Shown: piece after piece, positions 25,901-34,483 of the stretch
Position numbering within the stretch: position 1 is the stretch's first letter
Layout of the letters: each line of letters opens with the position of its first letter
Assembly: GCA_013204985.1 (NCBI GenBank)
Contig: JABMLG010000004.1
Location: 310,001-374,000, forward strand
Length of the DNA: 64,000 nucleotides
Direction of reading: 5' to 3'
Source: Microbacteriaceae bacterium VKM Ac-2855
Lineage (GTDB): Bacteria > Actinomycetota > Actinomycetes > Actinomycetales > Microbacteriaceae
Notes under the pieces: generated by a model
What the model was told of the DNA's origin: nothing
Databases searched by the model: none
What the model saw: only the letters and a program-made list of their open reading frames with translations
Position numbers and translations under genes: made by a program

Positions 25901-28900
25901 GCGGATGCTGCTGCGCGAGCTGCCCGACGCCGCCGACCGCGCGAGGCCGGCGCGCGAGCATCCGTGGGGCTTCGTCACGCGCAGCGAAGCGGCCGCGGAT
26001 GAACGGATCGCCGCCGCAACGCGCGCGCTCGACGCCGCGATCGATGCACTCGCGCCGAGCGAGGAGTTGAACCGGGTGCTGGTCGAGGCGAGCACCCCCG
26101 ACCAGTTCGCCGCGCTCGCGGCGATGGCCGGCGCCGTGCCCCTGCCGTTGGAGATCCTCGCTGCGACGAGATCGGCCTTCTGGAATCAATCGACCGAGCA
26201 GATCGAGCACGACCTCTCGCGGCTGCCCACCCAGTTCGGCGACGTGCTCGCGCTGGTCTCGACCGAGGTGCTCACCCTCGACGCGAAGCGCCTGCACGCC
26301 GAGGCCGTTGCCGCCCACGAGTCGGGATTCTTCGGCCGTAAGGGTCGCCGCCGCGCAGTGTCGGCCCAGTTCGCGGCGTTGCTGCGGCCGGGTCAGGTGC
26401 TGAACCTCAAACTGCTGCCGCAGATCACGCAGCGCTTCGTCGAACTGGATGACGCCGTCGCCGCGCTGCGGACCCTGATCAACACCACCGCGGGGCTGAG
26501 GGTCGCCCCCGGCTGGAATCCGTTGAACACAGCGGAGGCGGAGGCGGTCGGCCAGCAAGTGCGCTGGATGCGCTGGCTCGCGAGCGCGACCGCTCCGGTC
26601 AGCGACCCGGCCGATGCCGGCTTCCGTTCCGCGCTCTCCTCCTACGCCGTCACGGAGCGTCCGGGCGATCCGGCGGTAGCCTCCCGCGTCACCGCGGTCG
26701 GCTCCGCGCTCACCGCCCTGCTCGAGGCGGCGGGACCCACCCCGGCCCAGTGGACCGCCTGGCTCGGTGGCCGCAGACTGCTCGACGCCTGGTGGGCGAC
26801 CCGCGCCGGCCGTGACGCCGATCGTGCGGGCTCGGTGAGCGTGGCGTCGTGGACCGCGTGGCTGAGAGCGCTCGAGCCGTTGCGTGCGGTCGGGCTGACG
26901 GCCGCGGCGGATGCGCTGCTGCCGGGCGAAGTACCCGCCGACGACGCACTGCGCGCCTTCGAGCGCGGTTTCGCTGCCGCCGCCCGCACGGAACGCGCGC
27001 GCAGCACCGGCCTCGAGAGCTTCGACGCCGTCACGCACGGCCGGGCGATCGAACGCTTCACAACCGCCTCCGAGCAACTGCGCGGCGAGCTGCCGAGGGC
27101 CATCCCCCACGAGTTGCTCGGCCGGCGACGCTTCGATCCCAGCACTGACGGCGGCCAAGTCGGCCTGCTGCGCCGGCAGCTCGAGCGCCAGCGCGGTGGG
27201 ATGAGCGTCCGCGAGCTGATGAGCGAGTTCGGCGAGCTGATCACGCAGATCACGCCGTGCGTCCTGGTGAGCCCCGACTCCGTCGCACGCTTCTTCCCGG
27301 CGCAGGGCGGGCTCTTCGACGTGGTCGTTTTCGACGAGGCCTCTCAGGTGCGGGTCGCGGATGCGATCGGTGCGATGGGGCGTGCCGCCTCCGTCGTCGT
27401 CGTCGGCGATAGCAAGCAGATGCCGCCGACCGTCTTCGCCGAGCCGGGTTCGGGCGACGCCGAGGAGGACGTCTTCGACGTGAGCGAGCTGGCGACCGAG
27501 GACGAGGAATCGATCCTTTCGGAGTGCGTGCAGTCGCGGGTGGAGAGCCGCTGGCTCTCGTGGCACTACCGCAGCCAGGACGAGTCGCTGATCGCGTTCT
27601 CGAACCGCTTCTACTACGAGAACCAGTTGACATCCTTCCCCTCCCCCGCGCACGGCACGGTCGACGGTGGCGCGAACGGGCACGGTATCTCGTGGCGACG
27701 GATCAACGGTACGTTCCTCCGCTCCGGATCGGCCAAGACGCTCCGCACCAACCGTGCTGAAGCGGATGCGATCGTCGACGAGATCATCGCGCGGTTCCGC
27801 AGCTCGCCCGACACCGTCCCCTCGCTCGGCGTGGTCACGTTCAACGCGCAACAGCGCACCCTGATCGAGTCGTTGCTGCGCGATGCCGGCGACCCGCGCA
27901 TCGTCGAGGCGCTCGATGCGGTGGACGGCCTGTTCGTGAAGAATCTCGAGAACGTGCAGGGCGACGAACGCGACACGATCCTGTTCTCGACCGCGTTCAG
28001 CGCGAACGAGAAGGGTGTGCTGCCACTGAACTTCGGGCCGCTGACCCGCTTCGGCGGCGAGCGACGATTGAACGTGGCGATCACCCGCGCGCGACGTCAG
28101 GTGGTGCTCTTCTCGAGCTTCGACCCGGCAGACCTCCGTGCCGAGGAGACCTCGTCCGTCGGGATCAAGCACCTGCGTGCGTACCTCGAGGTGGCTCGCG
28201 GTGGCGCGGAGGCGACGCTGGGCTCGCTGGCGCAGACCGCCACGACCGATCGGCATCGCGAGGAGATCGCGAAGGCGCTGCGCGAGCGCGGTTTCGCCGT
28301 GCAGACCGATGTGGGCCTCTCGGACTTCCGGGTCGATCTGGCCGTGGCGTCGCCCGGCGCCGCGGAGAGCCCCGTGCTCGCCGTGCTTCTGGACGGCCCC
28401 GCCTGGGCGGCTCGCCGGACCGTCGCCGACCGCGACGGCCTGCCGCTCGAGGTGCTCTCGCGGCTGATGCACTGGCCGTCGGTGCAGCGCGTGTGGCTGC
28501 CCGAATGGCTCGCCGACCCGGAGGGGGTGGTGGCGCGTCTCGCGTCCGCGGCCGAGAATCCGGAGCCGGTGACCGATGCACCCGCTGCCGACGCGCCCGC
28601 TACCGGCGCGCCGGTCACCAGCGCACCCGTCAGCGACGCACCGGCCGACGACCGGCCTGTCTCCGACGCACCGGTCGGCGACGAGCCGCCGCACGACGAT
28701 CTCGGCGAGGCGCGGGAGGCTCGCGCCGAACGACGCACGGCTGCCGACGCTCCGGACTACGGACCGAACGCGACCGCCTATGTCTCGTGGCTGCCGCATC
28801 CGACGGGCGGAGTCGAGGTGCTCGACTCGCTCGACACGGCGCGCAGCGCGAGCGCGGTGCGTGCCGTGCTGCTCGAAGTGGTGAACGCGGAGGGCCCCGT

Positions 28901-29324
28901 CCACCTGGGGGCGCTCGCCAAGCAGGTGGGCGCTGCATTCGGTCTCGGCACGGTCAGTGCCGCCCGAGCGCAGTCGATCCTGAAACTGCTGCCGACCGAG
29001 CTGACGATCACGAACGACGTCGCGCGATTCGCGTGGCCCGAGGGCATCGATCCGGCCACGTGGCTGGGCTATCGCGTTCCCGCCGCCGGCACCGCGCGCC
29101 CGATCGATTCGATCTCGGCGCACGAGGTGGCCAATGCGATGACGGAGCTCGCTCGAGCCGCGGGCGGCATCGAGGAGGACGAGCTGCTGAAAGCCACTCA
29201 TCGGGTCTTCGGCGGCCGGCGCCGCACGCCGGCGATCGAGGCCGAGCTGCGTCGGGGTCTCGCGCACGCGCTCGAGAGCGGGCGGATCCGGGTCGAGGGC
29301 GCGCTGCTGCTGGCCGAGGAGTGA
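22947..29324 (+). CDS. Giant HEPN-like/transglutaminase/DUF4011 helicase/Vsr/DUF3320 protein
   Basis: 2125 residues from GTG 22947 (GCGGAG upstream); the frame is open from 22857. Approximate order: N-terminal Swt1-type HEPN-like helical domain (1-120); a beta-rich region; transglutaminase-like core with Cys in GTCLD (about 376) and His in EGHAFAGYW (about 401); DUF4011 with SLRNRLINF (about 538); superfamily 1 helicase with Walker A GPPGTGKSQT (about 836), VVVFDEAS (about 1459), GDSKQMPPT (about 1486) and ITRARRQVVLFS (about 1711); a Vsr/MTES-like nuclease-fold domain (about 1768-1860); a low-complexity Asp/Ala/Pro linker; and DUF3320 at the end. DUF4011-helicase-Vsr proteins of this kind have been reported as single-gene anti-phage systems (Hhe type). 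A defence role is inferred from architecture and the neighbouring protease genes. Confidence 0.87.
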   Translation: MTTSNTEYVERALGLLVDGIEPALVREVAPQLREGMPWTALLGNKTSSDPHDPALVLRAITESLGPLGRPFEERLGRAGLVAAEELLRVLPGDGKADDSDEQVTRVINAATSILRRFEVDTAPLTTLRDEFDAQHGRSTQPQPSSGTWQAYAPIAEIDLSCADVLSYAMAHNRLTAIDQLSIRNTGAAQRGVRLSVEIATDAGPVAATVERFVDLADGSAEPAETIVPQLDIVADPAVTLGIEEARPATVTATLTREDGVVLGRATRAVLLLAAQQWLARPLPMSLELLAAHVQPNHPTLQALIDEATLHLEAETGSAALVGYQQGPERVDQTAAAILRAIRARRIRYSVPPASWSDDGQKVRTPAEVLDYRLGTCLDTSVVVAAALERVGIRPLLFVVEGHAFAGYWREEQSLGSPAQTEVASIVNYVDLDLIRVIETTMLTEDHADVSLAEMQRLPREQHLRGDLASVIGVTDVYQARRSRILPLPARTTEANGAVTVIEYTATHSQPAAFVPERRESTAERTPAPPRVARWKNALLDLSLRNRLINFTDRARFPLGVPEETVAEFEDLINSGKPVTLIPSDELAAVDRQRGIRLGRELATEALTELLRAKRQVYTEVTAESYATRMRALAYKARTIVEESGANNLYLAIGSLVWQSRDRVLRSPLVLVPVTLKPLSRGGAYQLVLDEAGASTPNYCLLEKLRADTGVTIPGLANPAGDDAGIHVTAALRAVREAIAAAGLTAHVEPTVDLAILQFAKFRLWKDLDENWEALAANPLVRHLIESPADAFTDPAAARADPAPDLDQLLTELPVPADSSQLGAVAAASAGRTFVLEGPPGTGKSQTITNLLAKAIGDGKRVLFVAEKRAALDVVQRRLASVGLEPFALDLHDKGSKPAVVRQKLKASLAQRSSVDVEGMQAASDTIDASRRALARYTNRLHEPNPAGLSLYAARGAELATADAPFALPVPVEWAGRIASAELAPLRMLLRELPDAADRARPAREHPWGFVTRSEAAADERIAAATRALDAAIDALAPSEELNRVLVEASTPDQFAALAAMAGAVPLPLEILAATRSAFWNQSTEQIEHDLSRLPTQFGDVLALVSTEVLTLDAKRLHAEAVAAHESGFFGRKGRRRAVSAQFAALLRPGQVLNLKLLPQITQRFVELDDAVAALRTLINTTAGLRVAPGWNPLNTAEAEAVGQQVRWMRWLASATAPVSDPADAGFRSALSSYAVTERPGDPAVASRVTAVGSALTALLEAAGPTPAQWTAWLGGRRLLDAWWATRAGRDADRAGSVSVASWTAWLRALEPLRAVGLTAAADALLPGEVPADDALRAFERGFAAAARTERARSTGLESFDAVTHGRAIERFTTASEQLRGELPRAIPHELLGRRRFDPSTDGGQVGLLRRQLERQRGGMSVRELMSEFGELITQITPCVLVSPDSVARFFPAQGGLFDVVVFDEASQVRVADAIGAMGRAASVVVVGDSKQMPPTVFAEPGSGDAEEDVFDVSELATEDEESILSECVQSRVESRWLSWHYRSQDESLIAFSNRFYYENQLTSFPSPAHGTVDGGANGHGISWRRINGTFLRSGSAKTLRTNRAEADAIVDEIIARFRSSPDTVPSLGVVTFNAQQRTLIESLLRDAGDPRIVEALDAVDGLFVKNLENVQGDERDTILFSTAFSANEKGVLPLNFGPLTRFGGERRLNVAITRARRQVVLFSSFDPADLRAEETSSVGIKHLRAYLEVARGGAEATLGSLAQTATTDRHREEIAKALRERGFAVQTDVGLSDFRVDLAVASPGAAESPVLAVLLDGPAWAARRTVADRDGLPLEVLSRLMHWPSVQRVWLPEWLADPEGVVARLASAAENPEPVTDAPAADAPATGAPVTSAPVSDAPADDRPVSDAPVGDEPPHDDLGEAREARAERRTAADAPDYGPNATAYVSWLPHPTGGVEVLDSLDTARSASAVRAVLLEVVNAEGPVHLGALAKQVGAAFGLGTVSAARAQSILKLLPTELTITNDVARFAWPEGIDPATWLGYRVPAAGTARPIDSISAHEVANAMTELARAAGGIEEDELLKATHRVFGGRRRTPAIEAELRRGLAHALESGRIRVEGALLLAEE

Positions 29325-29331
29325 CCGCGCA

Positions 29332-29751
29332 TCAGAGGTAATCGTCCGGCGCGATCCACTGCACGCCTGTGCTGTGCGAGAGCAGTTGTGCGCGGAGGGG
29401 CACACCGCTGCGCCGGGACGCCTCGATCGCCGCCGATGCCCACATCCGCTCGGCCGGCGCCAGCGATGCGCCTCCCGTGCGTTCCCAGACGAGCATGATC
29501 GCGGCCGCGCCGGTCTGTGCCTGCAACACCTCCATCACCCCGGCGAGCCGCTCGATGGATGTGGGCGGCGGGCGGCGCGGCAGGCCGGCGATGGGGCTGA
29601 CGATCGGGATCTGACGCTCCTCGCCGTCGAGCAGCAGCCACCACAGCTGCCGCCGGACGGCCGCGCCGACGAGGTGTTCGACGCGGCGCAGGATGAGGGT
29701 GTCGGTGGTCAGGGGGTGCTTTCGCGCCTCTTCGGCGCTGATCGGCTTCAT
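29332..29751 (-). CDS. Conserved hypothetical protein
   Basis: 139 residues from ATG 29751; the frame is open further upstream but the extra segment crosses a likely promoter. The chain is a mixed alpha/beta soluble protein: a core helix (RRVEHLVGAAVRRQLWWLLL) and strand (AAIMLVWERTG) with a C-terminal helix and strand (LRAQLLSHSTGVQWI). I do not recognise the family. It is convergent with the large helicase gene, 7 bp apart, and looks intact with normal codon use. Confidence 0.7.
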   Translation of the reverse strand: MKPISAEEARKHPLTTDTLILRRVEHLVGAAVRRQLWWLLLDGEERQIPIVSPIAGLPRRPPPTSIERLAGVMEVLQAQTGAAAIMLVWERTGGASLAPAERMWASAAIEASRRSGVPLRAQLLSHSTGVQWIAPDDYL

Positions 29752-30286
29752 GCGTCGATCCTGCGTGGTTCGGAGAATCCGGCAGGGCAGGAAAGGGCTC
29801 GGACCGGAAAGCTGCCGCGTCTTTTCGCCCTGTGGAGGAGCAGACGCGAGGGCCGTCGAATCCGAGTTATCCACAAGTCCGAGAAATAGGGCGCGGAACG
29901 AGCAAGCATCGCGTAGAGTCGTTTCCATCTACATGGGCGTTCGCCCGAATTGACGGCTGAGAAGTCGAAACCGACGAAGAGACTCAGCTGTTGAGCACAC
30001 CCGTCCACACCGGTACCCCCGGCGGGAACGGAGCCGTGCTCACCCGCACTGCCGAACACAGGGCGCACCGCACTGCGTGCCGTCCCTCTAGCGCCACGCG
30101 CGCTGCCCGATCCACCTCTGCCCGAACTCACCGTTCCGACCGAGGACGATCCCCCCGACTGCCCGACCGAATCCCCGCTCTGCGTGCATCGACCGCAGAA
30201 CCGAAGGTTCGATCGGGTGCCGCACATTCGTGCGGAATCTAACGACGAAGCCCCGGCTGTCGTCACCATCAAGTAAGGAATAAGAA
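29752..30286. other. 535-bp gene-free stretch: promoter and long leader of the cold-shock gene
   Basis: No credible gene. The stretch separates divergent genes. A comparatively AT-rich segment lies at 29850-29960, where a promoter could be, and the region ends in AAGGAATAAGAA before the cold-shock ATG. A long untranslated leader is the norm for cspA-type genes, which are controlled through mRNA structure. A single TTATCCACA box is at 29867-29875. Confidence 0.5.
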
Positions 30287-30496
30287 ATGCCTACTGGCAC
30301 CGTTAAGTGGTTCAACTCCGAAAAGGGCTTCGGCTTCATCGCGCCCGACGACGGCGGCGCCGACGTCTTCGCGCACTTCTCCGCGATCGCGAAGCAGGGC
30401 TACCGCGAGCTCGTCGAGAACCAGCACGTCGAGTACGACGTCGAGCAGGGCCGCAAGGGCCCCCAGGCCGCGAACATCCGCGGCGTCGGCGAGTAA
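30287..30496 (+). CDS. cspA: Cold-shock protein (CspA family)
   Basis: 69 residues, the standard length. The OB-fold shows both RNA-binding motifs: RNP1 as KGFGFI (residues 13-18) and RNP2 as VFAHF (27-31), after the typical start GTVKWFN. The protein binds single-stranded RNA and DNA and acts as an RNA chaperone. AAGGA lies 9 nt upstream of the ATG. It stands alone, with a long upstream gap that likely holds a structured leader. Confidence 0.97.
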   Translation: MPTGTVKWFNSEKGFGFIAPDDGGADVFAHFSAIAKQGYRELVENQHVEYDVEQGRKGPQAANIRGVGE

Positions 30497-30763
30497 GTCG
30501 CAAGACTTCCCGTACGAGGAACGCCTCGTCGCAACGCACCCTCGGGTGCTGCGCGGCGGGGCGTTTCCGCGTCGTGACCGTCACGAGCACCGCCGGATGC
30601 AGAGCCACGTGCGCTCCGAGCACCGCTGAGTGCGGAGCGAGAGCGATCACGGAGACCGGTCGACGGCGCACACGCCAACGCCCTCGCACCGCGCGATGAT
30701 GCGCCTCCCCTACGCGATCCGCAATGTCTTTCCCTCGGCATCAGCACACGGCACCCTGAAGGG

Positions 30764-31105
30764 ATGCAGCGGATCCACTACATGGGAGGGGTAGCCGATA
30801 CCGGGGATCGCACGTGCGACGCCCTGTTCGGCTACGGCAGAGCGCTCGCCAACCGAGGCGTCGCCGACGTCGTCGAGATCCCCGTCCGCGAGCGCGACGG
30901 CTCCGTCGGTACGGCCCGTTTCCTCCTCGGGCCCGCCAGTATGCTGCTGGCCACGCAGATCGAGGGGTCGAGCACCGATCTCTCGGATGATGCCACGGCC
31001 GACGACCTCGAGCGCAAGACCGCGGAACTCGTGCCGAGCACGTCCGCGTGGAGCGGCATCGCCGACGACCAGCCGACAGGGCCGGCATTCGACGACTTCT
31101 TCTGA
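30764..31105 (+). CDS. Small hypothetical protein
   Basis: 113 residues from ATG 30764 (an internal ATG at 30782 gives 107). GAAGGG directly precedes the start. The sequence is soluble and acidic in its C-terminal half, with two strands around 35-55 (VVEIPVRERDGSVGTARFLL) and an acidic tail ending FDDFF. No family recognised. It lies upstream of the DUF7882 gene in the same direction, 94 bp apart, with its own TAGAGT box between, so they may be separate units. Confidence 0.6.
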   Translation: MQRIHYMGGVADTGDRTCDALFGYGRALANRGVADVVEIPVRERDGSVGTARFLLGPASMLLATQIEGSSTDLSDDATADDLERKTAELVPSTSAWSGIADDQPTGPAFDDFF

Positions 31106-31199
31106 CGTGCCGCTGCGCGGAGCGCGCGTGCGACTCGGTTAGAGTTCGAGAAGGTGCGCGGATCCGCCATTCGCGCTCCGGCCGACGTGCGGAGGAACA

Positions 31200-31514
31200 A
31201 TGGGCAAGCTGATCTACGGACCCCAATCGCTCGAGATCGACTTCGACGATCGACTCCTCGCGCATCTGAAGATCGCGATGTTCACGAAGATGCGTCGCAA
31301 CGAGTCGTTCAGCCTGTCGTGGACCGAGTCCGAGAGCAGCGGATACGGGCGCAGTTCCATCTGGGTGCACCCCACCACGCCCTTGCACTTCCGCTTCTTC
31401 GGAAGCAAGCGCCCGTCACTCAATCGGATCTGGGTCGAGACCCTGGTGTCTGGCGCCAACAACACCGGTGAGATGATCATCGTCCCCGAGCCGCACGACG
31501 ATCCGTCCGCCTGA
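31200..31514 (+). CDS. DUF7882-type small protein
   Basis: 104 residues from ATG 31200, with GGAGGAACA upstream. The start MGKLIYGPQSLEIDFDDRLL and the central 'KMRRNESFSLSW' are hallmarks of a small actinobacterial family (DUF7882) that databases often mislabel as ATP-dependent DNA ligase. No ligase motif is present. The function is unknown; the compact, beta-rich pattern with conserved Trp residues suggests a single globular domain. A TAGAGT -10-like box sits 55 nt upstream. Confidence 0.8.
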   Translation: MGKLIYGPQSLEIDFDDRLLAHLKIAMFTKMRRNESFSLSWTESESSGYGRSSIWVHPTTPLHFRFFGSKRPSLNRIWVETLVSGANNTGEMIIVPEPHDDPSA

Positions 31515-31620
31515 TCCTGCTCGACGCAGCCGGCACGCCCCGCCCGCCGCGGCACTCGAAGCGCCCGCTGAGCCCGGCCCGACGCCGCGCCCGGCCCGCC
31601 GCCGCGCTCGACGCCGCCGC

Positions 31621-32322
31621 TCAGGCCAGATCGGGTCGCGCGGGATGCAGTAGTTCGTCCGCCGGCAGCGCGCGCAACCGATCGGTGACCGCGTCGGCCC
31701 CGGCAAGGATGGCATCGTACTCGCGCGGCCAGAGCGGGGTCACGGTGACGAGTCGGATGGAGCCCGTCGCGATGGCCATCTCGCGCGGAAGGCCGGGGCT
31801 GGTCAAGCCGAGCGCTACTCCCACGGCACCGCGCGCGCCGATCCAGCCGGCCGGCGCGGGCACGCCCCAGACCTCCATCGGTACGACCGACTGCTCGTTC
31901 AGCCGGGCCGGCACGTCGATCGCGAAGTGCGCCACGCTCTGCGCCGTCCCGTAGAGCAATTGGAACTGCCAGTTGTTCCAGAGCTCGGTAGCCGGCACGC
32001 GGGCGAGCGCGGTGCTCTCGAGGCAGAGCTCGCAGCCCCAGCCGACGCCCGGATCCTCGACCGCGTCGAAGGGATCACTGAGACCGTCGGAGGCGACGAT
32101 CACGGATGATCCGCGCGCGATCCGTAGGAAGTACTGGTGCAGACTCGGCCAGCGCGGGGCCCCGGTATCGCTCGGATCCTGCAGAGTTGCGACCACCGTG
32201 CGGTCGAGCGACCCGACGGCACGCCATGCCTCGGCTCGATCCTCGGCGACGGCCTCGGCGAGCGCGTCGCGTTCGTCTGAAGTCCAGACGGTAGGTCTGG
32301 TGCGGTGAGCGAACAGCGACAT
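31621..32322 (-). CDS. Suppressor-of-fused-like domain protein
   Basis: 233 residues from ATG 32322. The middle of the protein reads 'VIVASDGLSDPFD', then GVGWGCELCLEST, then 'LWNNWQFQLLYGTAQSVAHF', which parallels the bacterial suppressor-of-fused (SUFU, PF05076) pattern of a GFELT-type strand followed by a helix with paired Trp/Leu. In bacteria SUFU proteins are often immunity proteins or of unknown role; no toxin gene is adjacent. The assignment is by pattern only. A GGGGAGG ribosome site lies unusually close to the ATG. Confidence 0.5.
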   Translation of the reverse strand: MSLFAHRTRPTVWTSDERDALAEAVAEDRAEAWRAVGSLDRTVVATLQDPSDTGAPRWPSLHQYFLRIARGSSVIVASDGLSDPFDAVEDPGVGWGCELCLESTALARVPATELWNNWQFQLLYGTAQSVAHFAIDVPARLNEQSVVPMEVWGVPAPAGWIGARGAVGVALGLTSPGLPREMAIATGSIRLVTVTPLWPREYDAILAGADAVTDRLRALPADELLHPARPDLA

Positions 32323-32478
32323 GACCTCCCCGATCCGCGCGGCTCGTCGCCGCGCTGCCCAGCACCGTACGCGGCCCGCCGGTGTAGGGCCTCCGAGTCT
32401 GCGGAGTGATCGCTGGACTCGGCTGGCGAAAGGGGAGGTCCGGCCCGTGCGCAGGGAGGGCAGGCCGACGGCGTGAAC

Positions 32479-32739
32479 TCAGCCGAGCGGATCGACGCCG
32501 TTCGTCCGCCAGCGCTCGTCAGCGAGTTGCTCCGACGCCGCGGTGCCGTCTCCGGTGCCGAGCGGCTCTTCCTCCTCGTCGGGTTCACCGCCGAGCGACG
32601 TGCCCGCACCGTCGGCGGTGCTGCCGGGCGGAACCAGTTCGGTGTCGGCCGGGCCCGTCTCGTGTTCGGGGGTGTTCTCGGTGCCGCTGGCCGCCGTGGG
32701 GTCGTAGTTCGAGTCGGGATCGCTCTGCTCGGATGTCAT
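32479..32739 (-). CDS. Small acidic, disordered hypothetical protein
   Basis: 86 residues from ATG 32739 (a second ATG at 32748). Rich in Asp, Glu, Thr, Gly and Pro, with no hydrophobic core, so it is predicted disordered; it includes an EEEE run at about residues 55-58. Similar short acidic proteins occur in Microbacteriaceae without known function. It is divergent from the oxidoreductase gene with 94 bp between. The evidence that it is a gene rests on the frame and codon use only. Confidence 0.5.
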   Translation of the reverse strand: MTSEQSDPDSNYDPTAASGTENTPEHETGPADTELVPPGSTADGAGTSLGGEPDEEEEPLGTGDGTAASEQLADERWRTNGVDPLG

Positions 32740-32833
32740 GTGCGGCACGCTAACACCCCGGAGCCGACGGTCACCGGGGATTGCGAAGCCGCAACACCCT
32801 AGGGTGGTGGGACGAAAGTGCTCAGGAGGCAGG

Positions 32834-33796
32834 ATGCGGCGACTCGGCTACACGGAATTCGGCGACACGAGCGTGCTGTCGTGGGCCGAGACGCCGACGC
32901 CGATGCCGAGTCACGGCGAAGTGCTGGTGCGCACTCGTGCCGCGAGCCTGAACCCGACCGACAGCAAGGTGCGCAGCGGTGAGCTGAAGGCTCTGGCTCT
33001 GTTGCGCCGCAAACCGTATGGCATGGGGATGGACATCGCGGGCGTCGTCGAGGCCATCGGCAACGGGGTGACCGCCGTGCGCATCGGGGACCGCGTCGCG
33101 GGCATGACCGCATCGGGAGACGGCTTCGCCGATGCTGCCGTCGTGAAGGCCGACCGGCTCGCGGCGATTCCGGACGGTGTCGACTTCGCGCACGCAGCCG
33201 CGATGACCATGTCCGCAGCGACCGCCGTCGGCATCGTTGAAGGGATCCATCCGGCGCGCGGCTCGCGAGTATTCGTCAGCGGCGGCTCCGGCGGAATCGG
33301 TCAGTACCTCATCCGCCTCCTCATCCTCGCCGGCAGCACTGTCGCGGCGAGCGGATCCGCCCCGTCTCTCGGCACGATCCGAGCCCTCGGCGCCGAGCCG
33401 CACGACTACCGCGCGCTCGACCCGGCGGCACTGGCCGGCCGGTTCGACGTCGTCATCGACCTCTCGGGCGCAGTGCGTCTCGCCGATGCGTCGCCGTGGC
33501 TGCGTCGTGGCGGCCGCTTCTTCCCGATCGTGCCGGATGCGCGCGACGTGCTCGACGCGGCACGCACGGTCGTGCCGGGAATCGCGCGGCACCGCTCGCG
33601 GGTACTGGCCGTCACCTCGAACGCGGAGCGGATCCGCCGCGCCTTCATCTTCGCCTCCGCCGGGTCGCTCCCGGTTCGGCTCGGCGCGGAGTACCCGTTG
33701 TCGGATGCGATCGCGGTACTCGCGCGGGTCGAGGCCGGCAACGAGGCCGCGATCGGCAAGATCGTGCTCACGACCGACGGCGACGCGGCCCTCTGA
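32834..33796 (+). CDS. NADPH:quinone reductase-like zinc-independent alcohol dehydrogenase family protein
   Basis: 320 residues from ATG 32834, with CAGGAGGCAGG upstream. N-terminal GroES-like domain (TRAASLNPTDSKVRSG, GMDIAGVVEAIG) followed by a Rossmann domain with VFVSGGSGGIGQ at about 156-167, the quinone-oxidoreductase cofactor signature. No zinc-binding cysteines are seen, so it belongs to the zinc-independent QOR group of the MDR superfamily. Likely reduces quinones or enones with NADPH. A TAGGGT box 19 nt upstream of the start could be its -10 element. Confidence 0.88.
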   Translation: MRRLGYTEFGDTSVLSWAETPTPMPSHGEVLVRTRAASLNPTDSKVRSGELKALALLRRKPYGMGMDIAGVVEAIGNGVTAVRIGDRVAGMTASGDGFADAAVVKADRLAAIPDGVDFAHAAAMTMSAATAVGIVEGIHPARGSRVFVSGGSGGIGQYLIRLLILAGSTVAASGSAPSLGTIRALGAEPHDYRALDPAALAGRFDVVIDLSGAVRLADASPWLRRGGRFFPIVPDARDVLDAARTVVPGIARHRSRVLAVTSNAERIRRAFIFASAGSLPVRLGAEYPLSDAIAVLARVEAGNEAAIGKIVLTTDGDAAL

Positions 33797-33802
33797 CTCA
33801 GA

Positions 33803-33900
33803 GCCTTGGCTCAGGGCCGTCGCGCAGGACCCTCGCGCAGGGCTCTGACCCAGGGCTCTGACCCGACGCTCTGGCCCGACGCTCTGACCCGACGCGGCCG
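33803..33900. repeat. Short tandem repeat between convergent genes
   Basis: Repeated GCTCTGACCC and GACGCTCTGGCCC words with a period of about 11-16 bp fill the gap between the oxidoreductase and TetR stops. No function assigned. Confidence 0.6.
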
Positions 33901-33905
33901 CTGGT

Positions 33906-34469
33906 TCAGGCGATCACGGCTCGAGCGGTGCGCTCGAAGGCTGCGCGGGTCTGGGCGACGCCGTCGAGGTAGCCGCCCACCAACGCGGCGTCGCGCAGCA
34001 GTACCAGGGAGTCCGCGCGGTCGGCGGGGTCGTCGATTCCGGATGCGGTCAGCACCTGCTCGAGCGTCTCGCGGAACCAGCTGCGGTGCCGGGCGACGAC
34101 CGCACGCACGGCGCTCTCCGCATCCGGGTACTCCGCCGCGGCGTTGATGAACGGGCAGCCACGGGTGTGGTGTCGCGCGATGTCGTCGGCGATGCCGTCG
34201 ATCACCGCGTCGACGAGATGTGCCGCATCCGCCTTCTCGGCGGCCTCGGCGAAGAGAGCGCGCAGCGCGGCGTCCTCGGCCTCGAGGTAGGCGACGACGA
34301 GCCCTTCTTTACCGGCGAAGTGTCGGTACATCGTCGCGCGGGTGACCTCGGCCTCGGCGAGGACGCGTTCGAGACCGACGGTGTGGATGCCTTCGCGGTA
34401 GAACAGGCCGGAGGCGATGCGGAGCAGGCGGTCGCGCGGCTTCGACGCCTTGACGGTGGTGCTGATCAT
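33906..34469 (-). CDS. TetR-family regulator of the adjacent hydrolase
   Basis: 187 residues from ATG 34469. Helix-turn-helix at about 10-56 (LLRIASGLFYREGIHTVGLE then EVTRATMYRHFAGKEGLV), then a ligand domain of the TetR_C type containing RHHTRGCPFINAAAEYPD, typical of regulators next to alpha/beta hydrolases and oxidoreductases. It is divergent from the hydrolase; the 118-bp intergenic region contains a strong promoter and two AGAACG/CGTTCT palindromes, so it most likely represses both genes. Confidence 0.92.
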   Translation of the reverse strand: MISTTVKASKPRDRLLRIASGLFYREGIHTVGLERVLAEAEVTRATMYRHFAGKEGLVVAYLEAEDAALRALFAEAAEKADAAHLVDAVIDGIADDIARHHTRGCPFINAAAEYPDAESAVRAVVARHRSWFRETLEQVLTASGIDDPADRADSLVLLRDAALVGGYLDGVAQTRAAFERTARAVIA

Positions 34470-34483
34470 GGTCTCAATGTACC

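Noticed and set aside
22845-29405. Open frame of more than 2100 codons on the minus strand opposite the giant helicase gene
   Set aside because: Its composition (Arg, His and Gly runs, no recognisable domain) is that of the antisense of a GC-rich gene. The plus-strand protein has clear helicase and nuclease motifs.
29867-29875. DnaA box TTATCCACA as evidence for a replication origin
   Set aside because: Only one consensus box is present and no dnaA, dnaN or gyr gene is nearby.
31200-31514. ATP-dependent DNA ligase, the label often given to similar proteins
   Set aside because: The protein has 104 residues and no KxDG nucleotidyltransferase motif.
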